DNA of 64,000 bases from Branchiostoma floridae (Eukaryota > Chordata > Leptocardii > Amphioxiformes > Branchiostomatidae): assembly GCF_000003815.2 (NCBI RefSeq), contig NC_049986.1:24973684-25037683 (forward strand), in the 5' to 3' direction. Position numbers and translations under genes: made by a program. How positions within the stretch are numbered: the first letter of the stretch is position 1; each line of letters opens with the position of its first letter. The notes beneath the pieces are model-generated. The model did not search any database, was not told the DNA's origin, and saw only the letters and a program-made list of their open reading frames with translations. Positions 55,875-64,000 of the stretch are shown piece after piece.

Positions 55875-58800
55875 TTAGCTGGGCGCGTACATACGAATTA
55901 TCGGTATTAACTGTCCACAGTGAAGGCACGACTGATATAATTGCCCAGGATGCCCTGCTCCCGCGTTCCACATGTTCAGTGGCCATGGTGTCCCCACATT
56001 CCACTCTGCTGCATTTACTGTGTTAACCGTTGGTACTCTCAAGTAGCCCGGTTGGCCACCTACATCATACGTGAGAGTCCGTGGTGGTCTCCTATTTCGT
56101 CTTGGTCTGTTCTCTTCTACTTCTGCTGGGTCTGGAACATCCTCAGCACCCTGGGACACACAGGGCTGGTCCTCAGACTCTACTTCAACATCAGTTTCTT
56201 CATCCCTTTCACTACCTGTACTTCCTCTCTGGTCTTCTTGTTCAGCTCCAATTTCGACTCTGTTGTCTGCAAGTTCTTCTTCCTCATTATCACTCCTCTT
56301 GTCCTCTCTTTGAGGTGTTTTCTCTTTGCTTTGTTTGTCCACTGGAACCTCTAGAGGCAGTCCGTCACACGGTAGTAGCATATTTCTATGCAACACTCTT
56401 GACCTTCCTTCTCTGCATTCTGGGCGTACCTCATACACTGGAATATCTTTCCCCTTCTGCTTCACAATGATGTGGACTTTGTCCTCCCAGTGGGAGCGCA
56501 ACTTGCCCGGTCCTCCTCTGTCCGTCATATTTCGAACAAGGACCCGGTCACCACTGGACAGACTGAGACCGTGCACCTTTCTGTCGTACTGCTTCTTCCC
56601 TTTTGCACCTGTTTTCCTGGCATGCTGACTCGCAATCCTGTAGGCCTCCTGCATGCCACGTTTCCATTTCTTGGCATACTCAGGATATGATTGAACCTCA
56701 TTCTCCTTGTCTTCAATCCCGAACATAAGGTCCACTGGCAGGCGGGGGTGATGTCCATACAACAGAAAGTGAGGCGAATACCCAGTGCTCTCATGTCGGG
56801 TGCAGTTGTACGCATGAACCACTTTGTTAAGAGACGCCTTCCAATCTGTTTTCTGGGATTCTGGGAGAGCACGTAACATCGCTAGCAAAGTCCGATTAAA
56901 CCTCTCCACCTGACCATTTCCCTGGGGGTGATACGGGGTTGTTCTCGAGGGCGACACTCCACTCAGCTGATGTAGGCGTTGAAACAACCTATTTTCAAAC
57001 TCTGCTCCCTGGTCATGGTGAATCTTGAGAGGGTACCCAAATCTAGGAATGAAGTCATTAAAGAGCTTCTCTGCCGCTGTTCTCCCTGACTTGTTCCTGG
57101 TTGCATATGCTTGAGCGAACCGTGTGAAATGGTCCACAACCACCAAAATATACTCGTAGCCACCTTTGCTCCTTTCAAGGTGGACATAGTCAATGGACAC
57201 CAGTTGTAGCGGCTCAGTGGTGATGATGTTTGTAAGTGGGGCTTTGTCTGGGATATTTGGCTTCCGGCGCTTAATGCACTGACACTTGGAGGTACAGTAT
57301 TCAACTATGTCTCTCTGCATCTTTGGCCAGTAGAACCGTTGTCTTGCCAGGCTGACAACCCTGTCTGCTCCCAGATGGCCCATTTTGTCATGTAGTTCTT
57401 GGTACACAATGTTTCTATATTCCTTCGGGAGCACTACTTGCAGTACTGGACCAGCTCTCCGGCGGAGAATGCCCTCATCATCGATCTGCAGCTTTTTCCA
57501 CTCCCGCATGTATTCTCTTGTACCAATTGAGTTGTCTTGCCTCTCTCGGGTAGTGGGATTCCTCCCCCCTTCTTTCAGCTCTATCACCTTTCTAATGGCC
57601 GAGTCCCGACGTTGCGCTTCACCGATCTCCTTCTTGCTCAATGGTCCTATACTTGCACTCTTGTCTTCAGGTGGTAGACTGTCAATGTTCGTAGTGATAG
57701 CACTTATCCATGTGGCATCTCCTTGATCCACTGCCTGCATGGCCTGGGTGGTGGCACTCAGTACATCACCACTCACTTCTTCTGTGCAGGTAGCCATAAA
57801 CTGCTCAGCATCTCCTGGACTTGGTACTCTTGACAGCACATCTGCATCTGCATTGGCTTTCCCAGGTCGGTACTTGATGCTGAAGTTATAGTCCACCAAC
57901 TCTGCCACCCATCGGTGACCTGTCGCATTCAACTTGGCCGTGCTCAGAACGTAGGTGAGTGGATTATTGTCGGTATATACTTCAAAAGATGGGGCGTAGT
58001 ACAGGTAGTCCCGGAACTTCTCAGTAATGGACCACTTGAGAGCCAAGAACTCCAACTTCCCCGAGTGCATGTGGTAATTCTTCTCTGCCGGTGACAGTGT
58101 CCGTGAACCATATGCAATCACCCGGAGCTTGCCCTCTTGCTGTTGATATAATACTGCGCCCAAACCATTGGCTGATGCATCTGTGTGCAGGATAAATGGT
58201 TTCTCAAAGTCAGGGTAGGCCATCACAGGTGGGCTGGTCAGCTGTTCTGTCAGTTGATTAAGGATATCTTGGTGTTCCTCAGTCCACTGGACTGGTTGCT
58301 TCGCAGCACTGTCCGACAGCAGGTCGTACAGTGGTTTAGCAATTCTACTGAAGTCCTTGATGTACGTCCTGTAGTACCCGAGGAACCCAAGCACCCGTCG
58401 TACATCTCCTACAGTAGTGGGCTTCTTGTCTCTGATTGCCTTGACTGCTGCTGTATCTTCTGGATCCATCGTGTACCCATCTGCAGTGACTAGCTTCCCG
58501 ACATACCTCACCTGTCGTCGGAACATCACACATTTCTTTGGCTTCAACTTACAGCCATGTTCCTGGAACCTGCGCAACACTCTCCTGATGCGCTCGACAT
58601 GTGACTCAAAGCCTTCACTGTAGACCATGGTGTCATCCATATACGGTTCGCATATTTCATGGCTCAAGCCCTCGAGTACTTCTTCCATGTGCCGTTGGAA
58701 TGCTGGAGGCGCGTTCTTTAATCCCATGGGGACGCGAACCCACTCATAGAGTCCGTATGGCGTTACAAATGCTGTGTATTTCCTACTTTCTTCCTCCATG

Positions 58801-60389
58801 TACCCCTGATGGTACGCCTTCCCTAGATCCAGTACAGAGAACCATGTGTTTCCCTTCAACCTGTTGAGCACATCTTGAATCCTCGGGAGGGGCTGGCGAT
58901 CTGGCACTGTTTTCTCGTTCAGTGCCCGGTAATCAATACATAGTCTCAATCCTCCATCCTTCTTCCTTACGCACACCATTGGTGATGAATATGGTGATTT
59001 GGATTTCGTGATCCATTCTTGGTTAATCAAATCTTCGATGTATTCCTTAACCTCCTTGTACAGTGGGGTGGGAATTGACACGTAATTCTTCTGAACTGGT
59101 TCTTTATCAGTCAGGTTGATGTTTAACTTGAGCCCCTCCATGCTGCCAATGTCCTGGTCATCCCTCGAAAAGGCCTGACACTCTTCCCTCAGCATCTGTC
59201 TAACGATCTCTTCTTGATCCTCTTCTAAGTGGGAGAGGTCTACCGGTGGATCCCACAATTCCTCCAGCTCATTACTCGCCTTCCTCACTGTGTTCACTTG
59301 AACTGGCTCTGACTGCGGAGGTTTTTCAGACTCGGAATCTTCAGACACTCTCTGCAACTCAATGGGAACTGCTGACCTAATCGTCTCAACTCGACCCAGA
59401 ACCGTTTTCGCTGGGAGGTGAATGTCGTACCTGCTAGTGTTGGTCACTGGTACTTTGACCATTCCAGATGGGCTGACTGATGTAAGGACAGGTCCCACTT
59501 CTAAACCTGTGGGCCAATTTCCCGCTTCATCTGGTTCGAACAGGACCAGCTGCTTCTCTTCCACGGAACCCTTGGGGATTTTGCACCTCACCTGAACTGT
59601 AGCCCCCTGAGATAGTCTCACTCTCTTACGACCCACCCGTATGCTTACTGGAGTCACATTACTGAAATCTTCAATCATGTTCACGAGGGCAGCTGCCTTC
59701 TGTGGTGGGACGGGCATCACTTTGGTAAGCAATGTTGGACAGTCATCCTTACAGCACTTCTGAATCTCTTCAATCACATTGTACCCTATAATCGGTTGTA
59801 CTTGGGTATTGTCGGACGTCGTCAGAAATGGTACAATCAGTTCAGGTGACTGGTCTTCACTTAATCTGAACCTAACTTCAACCCAGCCACTGTAAGGAAT
59901 CGGAGTGCCATTGGCCGCTTGTAAACTAAAACTCGTCGAGTCCTCCAGGATCTCTATCACTTGTCGAACCTCAACTCCAGGTAAGTGTTCCTCCCTCCAC
60001 CTGTCTGACATGATGCTTACCTGGGCCCCCGTATCCCACAGAGCCATAACTGGTTTATTGTCCATGAGGCATGCTACTTGACACTTATTTCCAATCAGTT
60101 TGGTGATCTTCGTTCGTTGAGTTGGAGTTAGATGTGAAGCCGACATGGCGTTGATGTGAACTTGCTGATTATTTCTCGTTGGTGTTCCTGTTGGCTGTTG
60201 ATTATTGTCACTGTCGGTGTTGGTTGTTGTTTCTTCCTTTCGTTGTTGACGGGGTTGTTTGTGGGACTGTCTTGAGCTGTTTAGGACGACCCCTCGTCCC
60301 TTGGGGGTGTCCTCGCGGCGTTTCCCTGTTTCCAGCACCGTCTGGCAATATGGTTGCTTCCGCCGCAGCGGAAGCAGTGCCCACACCAC
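55875..60389 (-). CDS. pol: Gypsy pol: protease, RT, RNase H, integrase
   Basis: A 1504-codon frame, probably entered by -1 frameshift near 60320 rather than at its first ATG. Aspartic protease [12 protein letters not shown] is near 60030. The RT has [12 protein letters not shown] and catalytic YMDD (58630-58645). RNase H has LHTDAS (about 58185). The integrase has an HHCC zinc finger (HDKMGH, then CTSKCQC), then D (SIDYVH), D (HHDQGAEF) and E (GNGQVERF), followed by a GPY/F-like module. Gene order is that of standard Ty3/Gypsy elements. No stops or frameshifts interrupt it. Confidence 0.93.
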   Translation of the reverse strand: MVWALLPLRRKQPYCQTVLETGKRREDTPKGRGVVLNSSRQSHKQPRQQRKEETTTNTDSDNNQQPTGTPTRNNQQVHINAMSASHLTPTQRTKITKLIGNKCQVACLMDNKPVMALWDTGAQVSIMSDRWREEHLPGVEVRQVIEILEDSTSFSLQAANGTPIPYSGWVEVRFRLSEDQSPELIVPFLTTSDNTQVQPIIGYNVIEEIQKCCKDDCPTLLTKVMPVPPQKAAALVNMIEDFSNVTPVSIRVGRKRVRLSQGATVQVRCKIPKGSVEEKQLVLFEPDEAGNWPTGLEVGPVLTSVSPSGMVKVPVTNTSRYDIHLPAKTVLGRVETIRSAVPIELQRVSEDSESEKPPQSEPVQVNTVRKASNELEELWDPPVDLSHLEEDQEEIVRQMLREECQAFSRDDQDIGSMEGLKLNINLTDKEPVQKNYVSIPTPLYKEVKEYIEDLINQEWITKSKSPYSSPMVCVRKKDGGLRLCIDYRALNEKTVPDRQPLPRIQDVLNRLKGNTWFSVLDLGKAYHQGYMEEESRKYTAFVTPYGLYEWVRVPMGLKNAPPAFQRHMEEVLEGLSHEICEPYMDDTMVYSEGFESHVERIRRVLRRFQEHGCKLKPKKCVMFRRQVRYVGKLVTADGYTMDPEDTAAVKAIRDKKPTTVGDVRRVLGFLGYYRTYIKDFSRIAKPLYDLLSDSAAKQPVQWTEEHQDILNQLTEQLTSPPVMAYPDFEKPFILHTDASANGLGAVLYQQQEGKLRVIAYGSRTLSPAEKNYHMHSGKLEFLALKWSITEKFRDYLYYAPSFEVYTDNNPLTYVLSTAKLNATGHRWVAELVDYNFSIKYRPGKANADADVLSRVPSPGDAEQFMATCTEEVSGDVLSATTQAMQAVDQGDATWISAITTNIDSLPPEDKSASIGPLSKKEIGEAQRRDSAIRKVIELKEGGRNPTTRERQDNSIGTREYMREWKKLQIDDEGILRRRAGPVLQVVLPKEYRNIVYQELHDKMGHLGADRVVSLARQRFYWPKMQRDIVEYCTSKCQCIKRRKPNIPDKAPLTNIITTEPLQLVSIDYVHLERSKGGYEYILVVVDHFTRFAQAYATRNKSGRTAAEKLFNDFIPRFGYPLKIHHDQGAEFENRLFQRLHQLSGVSPSRTTPYHPQGNGQVERFNRTLLAMLRALPESQKTDWKASLNKVVHAYNCTRHESTGYSPHFLLYGHHPRLPVDLMFGIEDKENEVQSYPEYAKKWKRGMQEAYRIASQHARKTGAKGKKQYDRKVHGLSLSSGDRVLVRNMTDRGGPGKLRSHWEDKVHIIVKQKGKDIPVYEVRPECREGRSRVLHRNMLLPCDGLPLEVPVDKQSKEKTPQREDKRSDNEEEELADNRVEIGAEQEDQRGSTGSERDEETDVEVESEDQPCVSQGAEDVPDPAEVEENRPRRNRRPPRTLTYDVGGQPGYLRVPTVNTVNAAEWNVGTPWPLNMWNAGAGHPGQLYQSCLHCGQLIPIIRMYAPS

Positions 60390-61240
60390 TCTGCCTCATT
60401 CTGGATACACCTGTCACACCGCCGCCTGGAGGTTGCTGATGTTGTGACAACCCGCACATTGGCTGTACCAGACAACACCTGGTCCGTTCGGGGTGGGTTG
60501 CGCGGGCGTGCCCCTTCAAACAGACCACGGCCATGTGCAATCAGGTACTGCTCGCTCATCTTCCCTAACTCCTCCAGAGACTTCGGTTTCCTCTCCCGCA
60601 GGTGGACTGACAAATCCACAGGGCACAGATCCAGGAATTGTTCCTGGATGATCAAGTCACAAATTCCTTCATATGTCTTGGGGGTATCGGACAGCTCGAT
60701 CCACCTGTTCAGGTAACTGCTAAGACGTACAATGTACTGGTCCGGCCCTTCCCCCTCCTGAGGAACTTCAGACCTGAACTTCTTCTTGAACCCGTCTTCT
60801 GTAAGTTCATATCTCTTAAGAATGGCATCCTTCACTTTCTTGTAATCTTTTGCATCATCATCCGATAGCCTGCTATAAACTTCCAGTGCCCTCCCCGTGA
60901 GTAGGGCGCTCAGTAGGGACGCCCACGTGTTTTCCGCCCAGTGGTTAGCACGTGCAAATCTCTCAAACCTCAAGAGGTACTCGTCTATTCCTTCGCCTTC
61001 TGTGAAGCTTGGTAATCTTGGCGTCTTCGCCTTGACCTCCTCCGCATTTTGCTTTTGTACCGCCTTAATTTCAGCCTGTTTCAGCTTTAGGGCCTCTAGC
61101 TCCAACTCATGCTTCCTCTGAGCATCTCTTTCCCTTGCCCTCTCATCCCTCTCAATTGCCTGTTGTTTTTCGACATACTCGAGGATACTCGGCCCTTCTA
61201 GGCCCATTTTCGTGGCCTGCTCTATGAGCGTGTCCGTCAT
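60281..61240 (-). CDS. gag: Gypsy gag with SCAN-like capsid region
   Basis: 319 residues. A charged helical N-terminus rich in E/R/K (about 20-75), a capsid region with [19 protein letters not shown], and a segment [20 protein letters not shown] resembling the SCAN domain, which is known to derive from a Gypsy capsid. A CCHC zinc knuckle, [14 protein letters not shown], follows near the C-terminus. It overlaps pol by about 108 bases in the -1 relation. The product would form the virus-like particle. Confidence 0.88.
   Translation of the reverse strand: MTDTLIEQATKMGLEGPSILEYVEKQQAIERDERARERDAQRKHELELEALKLKQAEIKAVQKQNAEEVKAKTPRLPSFTEGEGIDEYLLRFERFARANHWAENTWASLLSALLTGRALEVYSRLSDDDAKDYKKVKDAILKRYELTEDGFKKKFRSEVPQEGEGPDQYIVRLSSYLNRWIELSDTPKTYEGICDLIIQEQFLDLCPVDLSVHLRERKPKSLEELGKMSEQYLIAHGRGLFEGARPRNPPRTDQVLSGTANVRVVTTSATSRRRCDRCIQNEAEWCGHCFRCGGSNHIARRCWKQGNAARTPPRDEGSS
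60290..60326 (-). promoter_or_regulatory. -1 ribosomal frameshift signal of the Gypsy element
   Basis: The minus strand has GGGAAAC at 60326-60320, positioned as G GGA AAC in the gag frame. Six bases later a stem can form between AGGAC-CCCC and GGGG-GTCCT, with small bulges. The slippery heptamer, spacing and the -1 offset of pol all agree. Confidence 0.7.
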
Positions 61241-61537
61241 GGTTGGTTCACGTCAAGGATCTACCCGCTACACAAAAAGTACAACACTCCTGAACTTAGT
61301 TTCTCCGATAAAGAACTGCCGCCCTCCCCCTCTACAACCGCAGCGCCATCTTGTTGACCTCTGAACTATTTGTTTACAACAAATTGACCTCTCTGACCTG
61401 TGGTCACGTGTCTTCTTTGGCGCGAATCCTTTTCTGTCACAACGTCTGGCTCCAGTGGCGGTCAAACTTCTCCTGTCGTGATCATCCGATCGGCTCCCTT
61501 TCCTCTAAGTTTTACAATCTCGGTAGAACCTCCATTT

Positions 61538-61727
61538 TGTTACCCTCGTTCTGTCCACTTTAGATGATGTTTAGGGAGCCCAGAGGTGACACAATAGCGA
61601 CTAGGAGACTGGAGTTTGAAACGACGTGACTTGATGTTTAATCTTCTCTCGGCTACCGCCACGACGCATGCGCGTCGGCCCGGACTATCCCATTATCCAT
61701 AAAGGGGGTTATTTCTACATGGCAACA
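61538..61727 (-). repeat. 5' LTR
   Basis: 190 bp, apparently identical to the 3' LTR. After it on the minus strand, AAAA then TGGAGGTTCTACCGAG is a candidate primer binding site starting TGG; the tRNA was not identified. Confidence 0.93.
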
Positions 61728-62345
61728 TGTGTGTGAGTGTGTATGTGTGTGAGAGTGTGTATGTGTGTGCATATATCACGGTGTTTGTGTGTGAATATGT
61801 TTGTGTTTGTGTGTGTGTGCATATCTTTATTCTTTATTTCAGGTTTTAAAAAACCATAGGTACAAAAAGACACATACATATACATTAAAATCTCTACCTG
61901 TACAATATATGTGTATGTGCGTATGTATGTATGTATGTATGCATGTATGTATATGTTTGTATGTGTGTGTGTATGTGTGTGTGTATGCATGTGTGTATAT
62001 GTTTGTATGTGTATGTGTGAATTAGATGTAAGTGATGCAAACAATGAGTCCTTGTTTGTAAAATCCATCACTGATTATGCAAATGAGTCCGACTCATTTG
62101 CATAATCAGTGATGGATTTTACAATTCCAGTGTTTTCCGTATCACATGCAACACGTGTCGTTTATAGCACTTGACACATGAACAGATACCAAACATGCAT
62201 TAAGGCCTAATTTGCATAGTAATTACGAACATTCCAGATTTTTCTTAGTGGTAAATATTGATAATATCCTGCTTGACTTTGTTAAAGAAGAACATCAACC
62301 TACATAGATCATGTATATGTGAAAGTAATTTGCAAGTATGTCATA
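61728..62345. repeat. Large repeat unit B, second part
   Basis: It continues unit B from the GT repeat (compare 33490-34030 in unit A) and includes the GTAT microsatellite and the palindrome at 62056-62124. Confidence 0.65.
62056..62124. repeat. 69-bp perfect palindrome
   Basis: Arms of 34 bases around C62090. Each arm contains ATGCAAAT or its complement, the octamer (POU) motif. Unit A has only one arm (around 33775-33815), so the palindrome arose by local inverted duplication. Confidence 0.85.
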
Positions 62346-63970
62346 TAGTAAATCAGGCATTATAGTTTTTCATTCGACATTAAATAAGACGGGACAAACT
62401 AGAACTGTACTCAAGTTTTGGAACTTATTTTAACAATAAACGAAACATGAATGTAAAAAAAATCAATGAGTGGCTGTCCACCATCTTCGCTTAGAAGGGC
62501 ATGTTCTTAGGTCTGTCTGTCTGTCTGTGTGTATGCTTGAGCAAAATTACGTTGCGACAGTATTACAGCCCAAGAAGCATTTTCAATCCTTTGGTAGATC
62601 CCTGACTACTGCGTTCCTCGGCTGTTTCAGGCTGGGATCCGTGGCTGTTACGGCCGATGCACACATATTCATGAAACGACGGTTTGTTTACGCTGTGAGA
62701 TTATTATCGGCAGACGTCACGCACAGATGTTTCTGTTGATTCTTGACATTTCAAACAAGGCCGAGTTACGGATATCTCATTTATAACAAATAAAGACAAT
62801 ATCACCCTTTTAAACTGCTATTTTATCATTAATATCATAAACGTACAAAAGTATGACGAATAAAGCTAAAGGGGCTATACATCACTCATTTGCATACAAA
62901 TTAGGAGACTCAGTGTCTTCATAAACTGCTATACTCCTTGGCCAGCTTTGATACTACTGGCACCGTAGGATCTGCTTGGAGATTACATAACACCAGCTGG
63001 AGTTACCAAAGCCCTACTTTAGACTGCTTCTCTGCCTCGAATTAAAAAATGCGTAACAATAACAAACTGCGAACATTCAGATTACTTAAAACTACTTATA
63101 GCTAGGAGAAATATCTGAGCATTACAAACTCTCGACATAGAACAGCCATAACAAAACTGAGCATTAGTTCAAACAAACTCCTTGTTGAAATAGGTAGTCA
63201 TGACCGCATTCCTTAACAGCAAAGAATTTGTCAATGTCAATATTATAACTTAGACAAGATCGAAGACGAGTGCCTTTTATTGTTGCTTGTTATCTACATG
63301 TATACAGCAATGAGAGGAATACTGTTTTCAATTTGCATACATTTGCATAGTATTGTATATGTTTGTCGCATGCATACAACAAACAATAGTACATATAAGA
63401 TAACGTTATATCTACGTATATGATACATATTATACAAATACATTCGAAATTCATACAAAATATCTGAACTCATGTCTAAGTGTATGATAACTACATATTT
63501 CTCATATAACTTTTTGTATCTTAAGTTGTTCACTTGATATATTACCGGGATTGCCTGTAATAAGTAGCCCTTAATCCCAGGAAGTACAAGTACGATTTGG
63601 GGATTTTTTCTATACAAGGCAGATTTCTGCATAACTGGAATTGCACCTTTTAGACAGTGGCCAACCCACATCTGCCATGGATTAGTCCATAATTTTGCAC
63701 TTTGATTTTAAGACAAAGACACAAAATATGCAATTTGGGTGAAAATGCCCCCACGGCACACTCTACTATGCCATAACCAATGAAATGATCAACATCTTGT
63801 TGTGCAATGCTGGTTGCACCTAATTGATGTATACTTAATTCTGTCATTTTACCACTTTATGTAATGGCACTATGGTCAAAATAAACTTAAAGTAATATAC
63901 CACCGCAATTCCCCAGCACAGTTTATGACCAATATAATGCCTGATTTGTGTGCTATAATCTGTACTGTCG
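62346..63970. repeat. Large dispersed repeat unit C
   Basis: It starts with the right hairpin arm (AATCAGGCATTATAG), has GAGTGGCTGTCCACC (62466) and the conserved 89-codon ORF region (62470-62739), and ends with the left hairpin arm (63939). It directly abuts the presumed third receptor gene. Confidence 0.65.
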
Positions 63971-63977
63971 GATGTTT

Positions 63978-64000
63978 TTGTCCCAGCAGCAGCAGCATGC
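63978..64000 (+). CDS. Start of a probable third receptor gene (cut by window end)
   Basis: The last 23 bases (TTGTCCCAGCAGCAGCAG plus CATGC) are identical to 18187-18209, the leader and start codon of gene 2. The ATG would be 63997-63999. Only the first codon is visible, and part of the match is a CAG repeat, so this rests on a short stretch. Confidence 0.55.

Larger units (their letters stand above)
55055..61727 (-). mobile_element. Complete Gypsy/Ty3 LTR retrotransposon
   Basis: 6,673 bp with two 190-bp LTRs that look identical by eye, each starting TGTTACC and ending GGCAACA on the + strand. On the minus strand the order is 5' LTR, gag, pol (protease, RT, RNase H, integrase), polypurine tract, 3' LTR. 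It lies in the GT repeat of unit B, with TGTG on both sides, so the exact target duplication is ambiguous. Identical LTRs and an uninterrupted pol suggest a recent, possibly still competent insertion. No env gene is present. Confidence 0.92.

Overview
This looks like chordate genomic DNA, most likely from an amphioxus (Branchiostoma). The organism call is an inference. It rests on multi-exon genes with phase-1 domain exons, lamprey-VLR-style leucine-rich repeats joined to lectin, sushi and TIR domains, and a dense mix of LINE, LTR, piggyBac-like and foldback elements. There are two assembly gaps, at 2044-2143 and 22029-22872.

The main content is a tandem family of composite immune-type receptors on the + strand. 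Gene 2 (18206-30109) can be assembled from seven exons, all joined in phase 1, into an intact 797-residue reading frame. The order is signal peptide, LRRNT, 8 LRRs, LRRCT, short EGF-like segment, FTP (fucolectin/F5-8C-like) lectin domain on two exons, two CCP/sushi domains, one transmembrane segment and a C-terminal TIR domain. It is a Toll-like receptor whose ectodomain carries lectin and complement-type modules. Gene 1 (3026-8293) has the same ectodomain and TM exon with one fewer LRR and one CCP, but no TIR exon is visible in the 10 kb after it. The last 23 bases of the window match the start-codon leader of gene 2, so a third copy probably begins at 63997. Gene 2's introns hold remnants of further EGF and CCP exons. 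The region upstream of the genes is built from repeated blocks carrying kappaB-like and CRE-like motifs.

Between genes 1 and 2 lie minisatellites (12/13 bp, 45 bp and 22 bp units), a tRNA-derived SINE and a hairpin MITE. Gene 2's third intron contains a degenerate CR1/L2/Jockey-like LINE.

Downstream of gene 2 (about 32-64 kb) is a mobile-element mosaic. Large diverged duplicated units occur at about 31.98-34.79, 53.2-55.05 plus 61.73-62.35, and 62.35-63.97 kb. A LINE starts at about 34.79 kb and stops at the beginning of its reverse transcriptase. The matching RT half resumes at 48.17 kb, so about 11 kb appears to have been inserted into it. That insert carries a broken SWIM-YqaJ exonuclease gene (+) interleaved with a broken THAP coiled-coil gene (-). 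THAP intron 1 holds a 4.4-kb foldback element whose arms contain tandem repeats full of splice-site-like motifs. The RT half is itself split by a 972-bp piggyBac-like MITE at TTAA. A complete Gypsy/Ty3 retrotransposon (55055-61727, - strand) has apparently identical 190-bp LTRs, an intact pol frame and a well-formed -1 frameshift signal, and it sits in a GT microsatellite.

All splice sites, domain calls and repeat boundaries were read by eye. No alignment, expression or database search was available.
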